Assembly: GCA_022478985.1 (NCBI GenBank)
Contig: JAKSZP010005267.1
Coordinates: forward strand, 186,001 to 250,000
Direction: 5' to 3'
From: Massospora cicadina
Lineage: Eukaryota; Entomophthoromycota; Entomophthoromycetes; Entomophthorales; Entomophthoraceae
DNA: 64,000 nt
Positions within the stretch are counted from its first letter, which is position 1. Each line of letters begins with the position of its first letter. The position numbers and the translations under genes were made by a program. Under the pieces are notes generated by a model. It had not been told where the DNA came from, did no database searches, and worked only from the letters and a program-made list of their open reading frames with translations. Below are positions 24,196 to 36,562 of this stretch, in pieces.

Positions 24196-24823
24196 TAAAA
24201 AGATAATTATTGCTTTTTATATAAAAAATAATTGTAAAGTTATCAGAATGTCTGTTAAGTTTAATTGTGTCTTGGACCATCACTTTCTTTGGCAAAAAAT
24301 ACTGATTAGTTACTATAAGGGCTCTGCCTTTTAGTTTGTTGGCAGCATATGACGTTATTTGGATTCCGCCCCCTATAGGATGTGGGGATCTGTGGCAAGG
24401 ACCTACCTGCCATGTCAGAAATGATGCTCTACGTTTTATTTGGTACCATAACTCCTAGTATGTCATATGTATAGGATCTTGCATCAGAAGACATGTTGGA
24501 TGCAGATAATCTGGTTAAGTTGGGTATGTGTTGTATTTTAAACAAGTTATATTTTCCATCATGTTCCAATATTAGTGCTTGATTTATTTGGGCATGAATA
24601 TTAATTTTAATGATTAGTGTCAATGACAAATGATTTCAAGGAGTAAGTTCTATCTTAGCTTTCAATCAATAAGAGCTTTATAATGACTTTTAAGCTTTCA
24701 AGAAGGAAGCTCTGAATTAGAAATGATGTTGTAGACTTTATGCGAGTTTTTACAGGTTCATTGTGTGCACTGAGTATATTGTTGATTGATATAATAAATA
24801 GGTGGGTTGATAATAGTATGAAG

Positions 24824-25115
24824 AGAGGGTGGAAGGCGAGTTGGTAGGGCGTACAGCTACCAACCTGAAGGTTGCAGGTTCAATTCCCACCCTTCACACA
24901 TTGATCGGGGTGCCAGCCAAAGGAAGTTATTGGCAGTTAGTAGGTATGGAAACACAAAAACCTTACCCATGATGCAACCAGAAAAATCTGAGTCCTGATC
25001 AGGAGGTGAAAAAAAACTTTCTATGACAGAGTTGACCCTGCTCAGGTTTCATGTCAATACTTTCTTTCTCTATTTTTGGTAATGTCCATCCCCTGGTCGG
25101 CTTGCCTCAAATAAA
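24824..25115 (+). mobile_element. SINE1: tRNA-derived SINE
   Basis: About 290 bp, flanked by TAATAGTATGAAGA at 24810-24823 and 25116-25129. The 5' part is tRNA-like with an A box (AAGGCGAGTTGG, 24832-24843) and a B box (GGTTCAATTCC, 24877-24887), the pol III internal promoter. The 3' end GGTAATGTCCATCCCCTGG to CCTCAAATAAA matches the 3' ends of retroposons R1 and R2. It is not a functional tRNA, because the T-arm and acceptor do not pair well. Confidence 0.85.
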
Positions 25116-25621
25116 TAATAGTATGAAGACTAGTATCCAAGTTGAGCTCTTCACAACCAATATGGTTATATCAGTTGCTGAAGCTCCTTCTTCCAATAAC
25201 TTATAGGTACTTGAGAAAGTTCAAGACAATAAAAAATTATCATTTTAACTTTAGTCTCAAGAGTTAACAACTTCTGGACAACAAGGGAACTGATCCATTC
25301 ACTGGAGTGCTTGAGTACTTGAAAACCACTTGGAGAAGGGAAAATTATCTTTAAGATATAATCCCAAGATTATGAAAAAACTAGATAAGAGAGAGCTATC
25401 TCTTTCACTCTAATCACAAGAGCACAATGCAGGATCGTATAACTATTCAAATGTATTCCAAAGTGACTGTATATTACTATACTATTGTCTTACTAACTTA
25501 CTGACAGCTTTATTAAATATTATTAAGGGATTCAAATAGGGCATTCAGCGCTCAACCTTTCAGTGGTGCCCTAATGGAAACGGCATCTGTTTTAATAAAT
25601 TTGATTCTTAACAGTCTGCAA

Positions 25622-25745
25622 ATCCCTCATAGTTCAGTGGCTAGGATTCCACGCTCTCACCGTGGCGGTCAGAGTTCGATTCCCTGTGAGGAGGTGTCTA
25701 TCTGACTTAAAAAACAATGCTTGGGACCATCTAGTACTAAAAAAA
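25622..25745 (+). mobile_element. SINE2: tRNA-Glu-derived SINE
   Basis: About 124 bp with a perfect 12-bp TSD AACAGTCTGCAA (25610-25621 and 25746-25757). The head is a near-intact tRNA-Glu: A box TAGTTCAGTGG (25630-25640), perfect anticodon stem CCACG/CGTGG around a CTC anticodon (25656-25658), B box AGTTCGATTCC (25673-25683). The acceptor has a mismatch or deletion. A short body ends CATCTAGTACT and an A run. The TSD and A tail show retroposition. Confidence 0.88.
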
Positions 25746-26824
25746 AACAGTCTGCAACAACAATGAATTATGCATCTTCTCATCCATCACCCTGATTGGG
25801 ATCCATCATCAATTAGTTTACAATTCATCCTGTTTTGAATTAAAAAAAAGCATGTTCTTATGCTTCATCCAACCCAGCAGATTAACCTTATATAACTAAC
25901 AACCTTTCAAGTTAATGGAACCTTTTACCCATTAGTAGCAGGTCACTATGCCTTTAAGATAACCTGTAAGTTGCTTATAATAAAAACGTTGTCATTGCTA
26001 AGAAACTGCCAATAAACATTATTAATTTTGTGACAAAATCTGATCAATCCACACAATATAACTTCAATTATCAATTGTTAAATATAATAATTGAGTTACT
26101 TATAAAAATAGTCGGAAAACCTCCCCAATAGAACATAAGTAATCTGACAGAATTAAATCTGGCAAATTAGGTTATATCACATTAGGAAGTAAACCAAAAA
26201 TAGTTACCATTTAGATGATAACTCCCACAATTGCTATGGGTTTTCTAATAATAAATTGTACCCGCAGATAAAGCAGAAATTACAAAATAACCAAAAAACT
26301 GGATGATACAGGAATTTAAAATTCCAACAGATTTCTAGCAAGGAATCAATTATGGAAATTCAATGATCAGATTTATATGAGTTATTAAATCAAGATCCTC
26401 AATATCATTTAGTTTACCAAACTTGTGATAAAAATTGGCGCAACTCAGGAACATTTTAAAACAAGTTTATCCAATAGCATAATGAATACAATTAATTAAT
26501 GTATAGACTTAGTTATTTTCTTTTTGAAAACTGATGCTGATACTAAATAAATGGGTGAGCATTTTATTTCCATTAGTCACTTAGATAAACTATATCCCCT
26601 AATCCCTTAAATAAAGTACCTTGATTCTGCACACTAGATTTTCCTAGTATTTTATTTAGTTTCTTATATGTAACGGTTGCTTAAGTAGGTTTTAAGACAA
26701 AGTTTTACGTTTTTATTCTGAACTGTTTTGGCGCAGAGCGCGCTTACTGTCTCAATCAGTTAAGCTTTTCTATATTTATCTTAAAACCCGCGAGCCTATG
26801 AAATCGCCACTTTACAACACCTCC

Positions 26825-27238
26825 TCAGAAAATAGTCACTCTTTCTGCCATCAAGCTCCATGAGAGACACAAAAAGAATGCATTTACCCACATCTGAAGA
26901 GGTGAAGAATTTTGTTTCCAAATGAAATAATGGGTTAAGTATTTGTAATCCCCTCCAGCTGCATTGTGAGCAATACCCTCACAGGAGGAATAGAGTTTTA
27001 AACCATCAGTAGAGCCCCTTTCACATATATGCAAACTATCACGCGTGGTAGATGAGTGGTGGGTTGCTTCCCTGTCCCCTAAGGATTCTCTCTCTTTGCC
27101 CCTCATTTCCTCTTCTACTTTGGTAAAAACAAAAATAGAGATTTGAAGATATATGGTTAAGATTAGGGCTACTAGCAAGACCCAAGGGATCTCCCCAACC
27201 AAGGCTTGATCACTGAAATTCTTCAAGGAAGCATCCAA
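26825..27238 (-). pseudogene. Possible tyrosine-recombinase fragment (Crypton/DIRS-like)
   Basis: An open 137-codon reading. Its C-terminal half reads EGIAHNAAGGDYKYLTHYF, then NAFFLCLSWSLMAERVTIF. The 'EG......Y..L......F...F..L.W.L.AR..' layout resembles the start of the catalytic domain in tyrosine recombinases of some protist and fungal Crypton/DIRS-type elements. The reading stops at the 3' edge of B, so the catalytic Arg-His-His-Tyr part is not present. The N-terminal half has a hydrophobic stretch (WVLLVALILTIYLQISIFVF), which could alternatively be a membrane segment of an unrelated gene. Confidence 0.3.
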
Positions 27239-28560
<1,322 letters not shown>

Positions 28561-29284
28561 AAACTAAACACCCAGATAGTTACAGTGAATAAAGTAAAAA
28601 GGGTTGTATACATTAAGCTAATTTCATGAGAAAAAGAAATTGATAGCTTCAGAGAATTGTCAAAATTTGAATTATTGATGAGACTTATAAATGCATTCTC
28701 TATTATTCCACAAATCGCTTAGAAGTATTAACAGACTATTAGAAAAGAATTAGGTGTCAGCTTTACTAAAGAAGTATTACAGATATTTGCCACCAATAAT
28801 ATGACCTTAGATGCACGAGAAGAATTCAGCACTATGATAATAAAGTAGATTCAGAAACTTAAATTCCTAGGCTTTTTGATGTAACAGGTTAACAATGAAT
28901 TTTATGCTCAAGAGAATCACAAATTTTACACTTTGATATTAATTCTACCTCCACAAATCCCTTAAGCCAGCACAGTTATTAACAATAAGAAGAAGGATAA
29001 TTCAAACAGAGTAATTATTGACTATCACTGCATAAATAATATCTAAATGAAGAGATTATACCCCCTACCATGAATTGTGATGCCATTGAATGATTAGGGA
29101 CACAAATTACTTTAATTTTTTAGACCTCTTTGTAGGATACTAGAAGAATGTCCTTCATAAGGAGTAACAAGAAAAGTGTACGATTATCACCTCCCATGGA
29201 TTATTTTGACTAACTGCATTCCTCAGAATTATGTAATGTGTCCACTACTTTTAAAGAGTTATAAATCAATTTATGTGTACTAAA
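28561..29284 (+). pseudogene. pol: Gypsy remnant H, first part: reverse transcriptase N-terminal half
   Basis: Plus-strand reading near 28985-29085 gives NKKKDNSNRVIIDYHCINN and then YPLP, the 'KKDGS.R.VIDYR.LN....YPLP' entry of gypsy RT. It is cut by retroposon R1. The second part is at 33156-33621. Confidence 0.65.
29268..29284. repeat. Left TSD of R1
   Basis: AATTTATGTGTACTAAA. The right copy (33156-33172) differs by one base (A to C). It is part of the H sequence. Confidence 0.75.
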
Positions 29285-29369
29285 TTATGCTTTATCTCAC
29301 TTTTGAGCATTTTACAAAAAAGGTTAAATTATATACAGCCATCTGACCACATCCGTTACACAATTGATG

Positions 29370-31122
29370 TTCTCAGATCCACTGCCTCCTGCTCCAGTGT
29401 GGGGCAGCTGTAATCCACCTCCAGCATTTTCCGCCCAGCAAGGAAATGCATTTGGATGGGCTCAAATAGTCTTCCAAAAACTAAGGGCCATTTTGTCCCT
29501 CCACAGGACTTAGAGCTCCACCTTGCATTCATCCACCCAGCTCGCCACCATCCTCTTGTCCTCCCTAGATCCTCTATTCAATTTTGCCACATGTCGACCA
29601 TGGGCGTTTATTCCTAAATGCTGAAAAAGCAATAGTTAAACTTGCCACTGCTGCCTTCATGACGGCTGGCTTTATCAATTTCCGCCCTTTTAAGGGCTAT
29701 TTTGATGTTAGTTTTTAAACAGAGGAGAACGCTGCAGCGGTGGTGTTGACTCCTCTAATTTATAAAAATACCCCAGTCTCCACTACCCAAACTCGTTTCC
29801 TGATGACACCACATTTTTTTAGTACTAGATGGTCTGATGACACCACATTAGTGGTGTCATTTGCCAATCTCCTCACATCCCCCACCCCAAATTTTGTGTG
29901 ATGAGTTGATGTCAGGGCTTTTGGCTTATGGCACTCAGCCCAACCTAGTATTTACCATTCCTTCTGGTGCAGAGCGCCTTGCTGCCCTTGAGCCACTGCC
30001 ACCATAATCACAAATCACTCTGCAATTACCCATCAAATCCCTCCACGTGCACGCATTGCTGCAGCACCGTAGCATTTCTTTTGGGCTTGTGTCAATAACA
30101 GTCAACAGATTTGCCCCATCTGTTTTGAGCTTGACCACCTTAAAAGGTCATGATCCCATGCTGAACACCTGTTACTATTTTAGAACCCTTTTCAGCAGAA
30201 TCTGAATGGGGTGTTTTGTTGCCCCCTCCCACCCAACACTCTCATTCAATGGGCCACCGTGGGAAAGCACCCACCAAAACATCCAGCCACATTCCCCACC
30301 TGGGGCTCAACCTGACCAATCAGAGTCAGGCCTGGACCACCATACATACCCAAGCACCCACCCATTTGATTACAACCACCCACCCAATTCTTACATCCTC
30401 TATTCTTTTAAACCAAAATCCTTGGGGCCTAATGGATGATGTCATTGAATTAGGTAAAATGGGCACAAATGAGGATGATGAATCTGGTGAAAAAGGCCTG
30501 GATGAATATGATTGGATTGATTTTATAATTCTGGTTCTGATAAAACCCTCTCCCCTAGACGATATTCTCTTAAATCCAATGTCATCCCCTTCCAAAGTGA
30601 CCAAAAAGCTTGCATTAGCAGTGCGGGCCTCACCCCATAGCCACCACCTCAACACAGAAGTGGCTCAATCAGTTAGAAAATTCCATGAAGGGCTAAGTAG
30701 AATCAATACCCCAAGATTTCCCCAAAGTAGCAAGGGAGGAAATCATCAAATTATACAAAGCTGCCAATGATGCTATCGTACATGTTGCAGAACTAGCAAG
30801 ATTTAGTCCAACCACAAAAATCACCCAGCAAAATATAGCCAGTTTGGCCCAACTCACCGATGCCTGCATTCAAGCTGAACATCATACCCCAGAGTTAATT
30901 GAGTCTGTCTTCCAGGCTGATCTTGAGGTAAGTAATCATTATTTCACACTCCTCCAACCCCACCACGGTGATGCCCCATCACCCCTACTATCAGTTTTTG
31001 TATGCTTCTACAACAAATATGCATCTACCACAAAGCCTGCGCCTGATAAAGAGCCGCCTGACCCCCCTCTGCCATGGTGGGTTAGTAGCACTCTGCTCCC
31101 TACCTGGTTGGAGGTTTTTTAA
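29370..31122 (+). pseudogene. R1 ORF1-like protein: RRM-like domain, zinc knuckle, C-terminal domain
   Basis: Collinear with R2. N-terminal Pro-rich part (29380-29640); GFINFRPFKGYFDV (near 29670); RRM-like block around LVVSFANL (29848-29880), interrupted by SINE-stub insertion; knuckle C-PI-C-FELD-H (30105-30135) with the last cysteine lost; open readings 30216-30770 and 30844-31122 give a Pro-rich linker, an acidic stretch and the C-terminal domain (AELARF, then LTDACIQAEHHTPELIESVF). An RRM plus CCHC layout is known in ORF1 proteins of L1-like LINEs. The C-terminal domain is not one I recognise. Confidence 0.65.
29815..29833 (-). mobile_element. 19-bp SINE2 3'-end stub with 15-bp TSD
   Basis: The minus strand reads ACCATCTAGTACTAAAAAA, identical to the last bases of SINE2. 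CTGATGACACCACAT occurs directly on both sides (29800-29814 and 29834-29848). This is the signature of an extremely 5'-truncated retroposition into R1. Confidence 0.85.
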
Positions 31123-33033
31123 ATTTTATTTGAGGTACACCAACCAGGGGACAGACAGTACCAAAACTCAAAAACCAAAATAATTAAAACAACCCAATTA
31201 AAAGAATGACCGGTAAGATAAAACAGTTAAACATAAACCAGGTGTTGAGTGGAAACTGCTAACATATCATGGCTAAGGTGAGGGGAGTCAGGCGGCTTGT
31301 CTGCAGATGAGTTCACCCTGAATATGTCATATTGGTTGGAGAGATGGATTAAAGTGGAGATCCAGGGTGTTGGGGCATCAGCGTAGTGTGGGTGGATGGC
31401 ATTGTAGTATGAGTTCTCCACCTCCTCATTAAGCCTAGCATGGTAAACAGCTTCAATAAATTCTGCTAAGTGAAGTTCATCTTAAATGCCGGCTTTGGGG
31501 AGTTGGGCAAAATTGGAGATACTCTTGTGGGTGATTTTAGCAGATGGGTTAAAATCTGCTAGTTTAGCGACATGCATGATGGCAGCTTTGGCATCATCAA
31601 ATAATTTAGAAATATCGCTGCAGGGAGAATTGGGGAAATTTGGGGGAAGTAGAGTGTGAGCAGCCAAGATAATATTGATTCACTTATTTGGCCACCTCTT
31701 TGCGTAGGATTGGGCACTGGGGAGAGGCCACCGCAGCTAAAGCAAGCTGGTGGTCACTTAGGTAGAGGATGGTATTGGGTTTAGGAGTGAAACGTTTGGT
31801 TGGTGGGGCATCATCAAAATCAGAGAGCGAAAATTCAGCCTGACCATAATCAAACTGGATGAGAGGTTGACCAGTTTTCTCACTCATAATATTATCACCT
31901 GATTCATCAATCTCGGCCAATAGGTCCCATGGATTCTGGTTTACAAGAATAGTGGCATTAGAAGTTGGGTGGGTGGTAGTGGGTGAATGGGTTGCTTGGG
32001 AGCGAATAGTGGTATAGTCTGACTCTGATTGGTGGGAGTAGAATTGGGTGGGTTAATGTGGGTGGTTGATTTGGTGGGGGCCAATTTCCCACTCTGTCCC
32101 ATCAAACGAGATTGTTGGGTGGGAGGGGGCAGCAAAATGCCCCAAAAAGAACCTGCTTAATGTGGCTCCAAAGCTGCATCAGAGGATGTGGCTTGAAGCA
32201 GGATTTTTTGGAATGGTCAAGACTAAAACAGAGGGGACAAATTTGGCGACCATTATCCACCTGAGCCCAAAAAAGTGCTCAGGCGCTGCTGTGATACAAG
32301 CATGGGGGGATTTGGTGGGCTATGGCAGGGTGGTGAGGGATAATGGTAGCAGTTGCGTGAGGGGCAGCAAGGCGCTTTGCACCGGAGGGAACAGCAAAGA
32401 TGAGGTTGGGCTGAGATCCATATGCCAGAAGCCCTGCCATCAGCTGATCATACAAAACTTGGGGTGGGAGGTGGGAAGGGAGGGATGCAAAGGATACCAC
32501 CATTGTGGTACCTGTAGGCATGCGAGTTTGGGTAGTAGGGATGGGAGTATTTTTAAATATAAGAGGAGTAGAAGCTGCTGCAGCGGCCTCCTCCCTCTGG
32601 AAACCAATATCAAAATAGCCCTTAAAAGGGCAGAAATTGATAAAGCAAGCTGGTGCGAATGCAGAGGTGGCCAATTTTGATAATTGCCTTGTCAGCATAT
32701 GGGAATAAACGCCTGTAGTGAACTCAAAAACAAAATAAGATTGTGTATTGAGGGAGGGCGAGAAGGGTGGATATGTGCCAAGTGAAGTGCTAAATCTTAT
32801 GGTGGGATAAAATGGCCAGATGAAGATAGCGGGCTATTTGACCCTGCGCAAATGTGTTTGCCCGCAGGGCATAAAATTCTAGGTGGTGGAGCACCGCCAC
32901 CCCATATTGGAGCAGCAGGCGGCTGATCCGCAGACATATCATAAAGGAGTGTGCCAGGTGGTGGTGATAATTTTTACTTTTTACTTAATAAAATCGCCTG
33001 AAAGTGAACTCAAGTGGAAAGAGAAGCTTTTTC
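31119..33033 (-). mobile_element. Retroposon R2 (ORF1-only), inserted in the 3' UTR of R1
   Basis: 1.92 kb in opposite orientation to R1. TSDs CCTGGTTGGAGGTTTT (31103-31118) and CCTGGTTGGAGGCTTT (33034-33049) differ at one base. On the minus strand it starts GGAAAAAGCTTCTC and ends GGTACTGTCTGTCCCCTGG to CCTCAAATAAAATTT. Removing it restores the R1 3' UTR. It has a more complete reading than R1 and is younger by nesting. Confidence 0.85.
31227..32940 (-). pseudogene. R2 ORF1-like protein: RRM-like domain, CCHC knuckle, C-terminal domain
   Basis: N to C on the minus strand: Pro-rich head (PPAAPIWGGGAPPP, near 32900); open reading 32279-32698 with INFCPFKGYFDIGF and an RRM-like block (VVSFASLPSHLPPQVLYDQL, then LIFAVPSGAKRL and AAPHATATI: beta, helix, beta spacing); knuckle C-PL-C-FSLD-H-SKKS-C (about 32190-32240), a perfect CX2CX4HX4C; Pro/Thr linker; acidic MAEIDESGDNIMSEKTG (31920 down); and the C-terminal domain FDDAKAAIMHVAKLADF to LHLAEFIEAVYHARL. 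Probably an RNA-binding ORF1p. A few stops separate the pieces. Confidence 0.7.
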
Positions 33034-33155
33034 CCTGGTTGGAGGCTTTATTTTATTTTATTTTTGTCTTGTTGCCCGTTTGTTTTGTGCTTTATTTGCT
33101 TTGAATTGGTAATGTCCGTCCACTGGTCAGAATGCCTCAAATAAATTTAAAGTTA

Positions 33156-33621
33156 AATTTATGTGTCCTAAAGCTAAGCTACGTCCTTGTGTATCTTGAC
33201 AGAATAAATATGTTTTTATAACTTTTACTCGAAATTTGTTGCACATAAAAAAGTGTATAAAAGGCTCTTATGAGCACAACTAGAATTATTATTAATAAAA
33301 TGTCAATCATTCAAATTTTAGATGGAATATCTATGTCACATTGTTGGTACTTAAGATATATAAAGCCCCAATTATATAATTTTGTGGCCGTTGACCGCTT
33401 GAAAAGACCATAAAACACTATAAACATCCAGGTGTTTTAGATATGTCAGGGTAACATTGACAACTTTAATAAAGGATTTTCCCAGATGGATGAACCACTA
33501 TTCCCCCCACAAAAAAAGTGAAATAGCTTAAGTGGTCCTTAGAGTGTGGAGATGCATTTGGGAAATTAAGAAGGATGTTAGTGAAGGCTCTTATGTTTTT
33601 ATACCATGTTTTGATTGTCTC
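33156..33621 (+). pseudogene. pol: Gypsy remnant H, second part: RT catalytic region
   Basis: Resumes after the R1 TSD. Plus-strand reading near 33183-33212 gives VLVYLDRIN at the YLDDI position: the second catalytic Asp is Arg. A later KKDVSEGSYVF and PCFD stretch fits the RT-RNase H junction. R3 begins at about 33622. Confidence 0.55.
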
Positions 33622-33661
33622 TTTTTAGTACTAGTAAGTACCAACCCTAAAGGGGTAGCCA

Positions 33662-34764
33662 CGCATCTTTATTTGTGAGTTCCAAATAAATTCAAAAATA
33701 ACAAAATTCCAAAATGGAGCCTCAGCGGCTAGCCTAAGCTGCCGTATAAGATGTGGAAATAAGGGGCTTTTTTCCAGTACAGACCTGAGGGCAAACATCA
33801 GAGTGACAAATTGTGAGTGGGGAATTGGTTGTATGGGGCAGGAGGGTAGATAACTTCGTATTATCTTTGTAGAAAAGATATGTTATATGCATCACCTCAA
33901 TGTACTGGCCAAGATGAAGCATGGCATATTTTAAAAATTTGGGATTAAATTAGTACTATTGAGTCGTTGGCATGTTTTGGGTAGGTGGGGTTAAACATTG
34001 ACAGCTTTGCAGCATCCTTTCATGCATGCCCCATGGCAAATTCCAGCTCTTTGATGTCATCCTGGATTTTCTCTGGGAATTTAACATGAAATTAGGACAA
34101 GAAATTTCATTGATGAGCGGCTCCATGGCCACATGGAGGTCTTAGCAGAGGGGAACGTTGGTAGGTGTAGTGGCTACTTCAATGGTGAGATAATAGTGAG
34201 TCCAATATGCCTTAAGTCCTGAGCAAAGGCAGAAAAGATATGTAGGTGTGGGTTTAAGAGGCTGAAAGAATTCTGACTAGTTTAACTTGGGGTTCATTGG
34301 GAAAGGTTCACCAGTTTTTAGTAACCCATTCAAGAGAATTAAATGTGGTGGAAACAAATAAAAAATTATCCAAATACAGGATTGATTGGCTGGATACTGG
34401 AGTGGATGCCCTCAAACCTCTGTTTAAAAAAAATTTGACTGGTTCAGGAGCAGAAATTTGGATCCTGCATATTTAGAGAAGATCTTACCTGATTAATTTC
34501 TGCAGGAGAAGCTGCATTTGCAGTGGTTGAGGGGAGGAGAGGGAGGATCATTAACCACTTGGAAATTTTCTGCCAGAATGACGATGGTACCAACTCCAGA
34601 AGGAGGAGGGGTAAAGCTACAAAGGCAGCAAGAGGATGGGTAATGACGCTTTTTTGTCCTTAATCAAATAACAAGGGACGGACCAAGCGCCAATTTTGAT
34701 ATGGCCTAGATTGGGTAGTTGGGGCTGAGTGGATCATGGTGCGCAGGGATGGTAAGTTGATTGT
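33662..34764 (-). pseudogene. R3 ORF1-like protein, C-terminal part
   Basis: Minus-strand fragments match R2 in order: ELEFAMGHA with KDAAKLSMFNPTY (near 34000) corresponds to DAKAAIMHVAKLADFNPSA, and LHLGQYIEV (33922 down) to LHLAEFIEA. The zinc-knuckle region is not readable in the adjacent E flank. Confidence 0.5.
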
Positions 34765-35175
34765 TGTCAGTGTTACAGTTCTCTAGACTGTCGCTGAGGT
34801 CCAAAGGTGGCTCAAAGCTGAAAATTAATAAAAAGGTCAAAAAGGAAATGGAAAAATGGCTAGAAGACCGAATAATATATGAGGCTAAAAGGTGTCAATA
34901 ATATAGGGTGAGTGGGGACACGGTGCCTCAAGGATTGTTGCAGCCCCATCTATTCAGGATCTTTCCTGGTCTTCTAGATTGACCACCTGATGGGCATTCT
35001 TGATGTAATTCGCCGCCCACCTGACCAAATCTGCGGAAACTCCACCACACATGACTCAGGAATTGGGGTTGAGAATCCTGAAGTTGTCCTCGTTTGGATA
35101 GGTTTGAGAGTCAATTCATTACAGCTCAATTCAGAAGTGGGGAATTTGATTTGTTTGTTATCTCGAATACTGACA
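34765..35175 (-). repeat. 3' LTR of E with polypurine tract
   Basis: Plus text TGTCAGTGTTACAG to CTGACA. The adjacent ATATCCCCCTTGAGATC (35176-35192) is the complement of the polypurine tract. Confidence 0.88.
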
Positions 35176-35192
35176 ATATCCCCCTTGAGATC

Positions 35193-36200
35193 CTGTCAGA
35201 GGAGGTTATACGGCCAAAGGAACCAGCTTTATACCCAATTGACCATGGTCCCCTGGTTGACATCAGCAATAGAGTATTCAGACTTCACCTTATGAATGAC
35301 CTTATAGGGTCCAGACCAAAGAACGTCTAGTTTATTTTGTCAGCCTTCAGGTTGATGGCAATTGAAGAGAACAAGGTAACCTAGTTGGAAAGTTGGTAAG
35401 GAGGGTCAGCTGAGATTAAATCGGGATGTCTCTCTTCCTGTAGTGGTGATGATGCCTTGTGTGGCTAGGGCTTGAAGCCGAAAATTTCTTTAGCTAAGGC
35501 CCTCATAGTTAATTCAGAGTTCTCAGTTGTGGAGGTTTTAAGCAATGGCTGGACGCTACTTGGCAGCTGAGGTGCTCGCCCATATAGAGCTTCAAAAAGG
35601 AACATATTAATGACTCGGTGGTATCTTACCCTGTAGGTAAGCAAAGCGATGGGTAGGTAGTGGTTCCAACGGGTAGGATCTGAGGCGGCCAACTTTTGTA
35701 AAATGGAAATGAGAGTTCCATTAGTGCGCTCTACCACCCCATTAGTAGATGGGTGGTAAGTGGCTGCAAAACTCAGGGTAGTGTAAAATAGCGAGGTAAG
35801 CTCTTGTACTACCTGTGAAGTGAATTTTAACATATTGCCCAAAAGTAAAGTTTGGGGAACTCCTACTGGGTGAAAATGGATCAAACAAGGAAGAGGGATT
35901 TAGCTTTGGCAGTTTCAGCTAGGACCAAAATCGTTTTAACCCACTTGGTTAAGTGGTCCATAGCTAGGATAATATATTTATGGCCAAGCAGCCCAGTGGG
36001 AAGAGGGCCCACCACATCGATGCTAAAGACATTGAAGGGCCCAGTTTGGGCAACAACTGAGTGTTAGAATTGAGGATTAGCTCGTTCTTGAGATTGGCAA
36101 GTCATACATGCCTCCAAGACCGCTTGGATGGTTTCCATCATTTGGTCCCAGTAACAATGTGACTTCAGCCGTTTGTGACTCTTCCTAAATTACTCGTTTC
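35193..36200 (-). pseudogene. int: Integrase of E
   Basis: Minus strand: zinc-binding remnant EACMTCQSQE (36080-36110), core DVVGPLPTG with LAMDHLTKWV (35930-36010), then 35465-35884 with YHPSTNGVVERTNGTL (catalytic Glu kept) and NHYLPIALLTYR. The second catalytic Asp is lost: LGNMLKF replaces the usual DNGT.F. A C-terminal reading continues to the polypurine tract. The core removes 3' bases and joins cDNA to the target. Confidence 0.8.
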
Positions 36201-36562
36201 CCAAAGTAGAATGGCCCTCTAGAAAAACATCAGTTTGGGAAGAGGGGCGGACAAAAGGGAACCACTTCTTGTAGACCTTCTTGTAAAGCAGCCCTTCCTT
36301 AATTTGAGTGTCTCGAGTCATCCTTAGGAGTTCAACTTGACCATGGTGGTTTCTAACTCCCGCAGCCTAAGTCAACCTATTAGATTGTATAGACAGTCCT
36401 CCTTGGGGGTCAAAGCTGCTAGCACCAGCATTCTGGAGAGGACGTCGCATTTTAGTAAATTGTGCCTGCATGATGGACAATGGTGAAATCATGGCTCTGT
36501 AGTCGTAAAGCCCACCTGGATAATCGGCCCTCTGGATCCTTCATTTGCTGGAGCCACTGGAG

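Larger units (their letters stand above)
24727..26363 (-). repeat. Solo LTR of the F/G family within the B 3' LTR
   Basis: Matches the F and G LTRs ('TTTACAGGTTCATTGTGTG', then AATAGTATGAAGACT). AATGA lies at 24722-24726 and again at 26364-26368 (5 bp, or 4 bp if the LTR ends in CA). Removing it restores alignment with the B 5' LTR near 8830-8860. No internal region remains, as expected from LTR-LTR recombination. Two SINEs account for about 440 bp of its length. Confidence 0.7.
8510..26819 (+). mobile_element. Element B: Ty3/gypsy LTR retrotransposon with three nested insertions
   Basis: Plus-strand gypsy element. The 5' LTR runs from about 8510 to 8959 and resumes at 12907-13272 around element C. 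A primer-binding site at 13275 and gag to about 14430 follow. LINE L separates gag from pol (20891-24195). The 3' LTR (about 24413-26819) is interrupted by a solo LTR. LTR ends near the primer site match well (13060-13272 against 26600-26819). The 5' start is inferred by alignment to the 3' LTR. I found no matching TSD for B (TCAAT before, CCTCC after). Confidence 0.7.
24413..26819 (+). repeat. 3' LTR of B, interrupted by a solo LTR
   Basis: True LTR sequence is about 24413-24726 plus 26365-26819. It begins TGTCAGAA (start inferred by alignment) and ends TTTACAACA. Confidence 0.65.
29285..33155 (+). mobile_element. Retroposon R1 (ORF1-only), split by R2
   Basis: A non-LTR retroposon occupying 29285-31118 and 33034-33155 (1.95 kb without R2). 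Its 3' end has GGTAATGTCCGTCCACTGG to CCTCAAATAAA, shared with R2 and SINE1. A 17-bp TSD with one mismatch and the A-rich tail indicate target-primed insertion into H. Only an ORF1-like protein is visible. No endonuclease or RT is seen, so movement needed a helper. Confidence 0.8.

Noticed and set aside
24824..24897. A functional tRNA gene
   Set aside because: A and B boxes are present, but T-arm and acceptor pairing is poor and the unit continues to a shared retroposon tail with TSDs.
25622..25693. A functional tRNA-Glu(CTC) gene
   Set aside because: The head folds as tRNA-Glu, but the acceptor is damaged and the unit has a body, A tail and 12-bp TSD, and its tail occurs alone at 29815. It is a SINE.
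26825..27238. Host membrane protein gene
   Set aside because: One hydrophobic stretch is the only support. The C-terminal half fits a transposon recombinase better and the reading stops at the edge of element B.
31100..31165. Terminal inverted repeats of a DNA transposon bounded by CCTCAAATAAA ends at 31122 and 33147
   Set aside because: The apparent inverted termini are the 3' tails of two retroposons in opposite orientation (R2 inside R1), as their separate TSDs show.
32066..32680. Plus-strand ORF of 204 codons
   Set aside because: It is antisense to the R2 RRM-like and knuckle region, whose minus-strand reading is conserved in R1 and R3.
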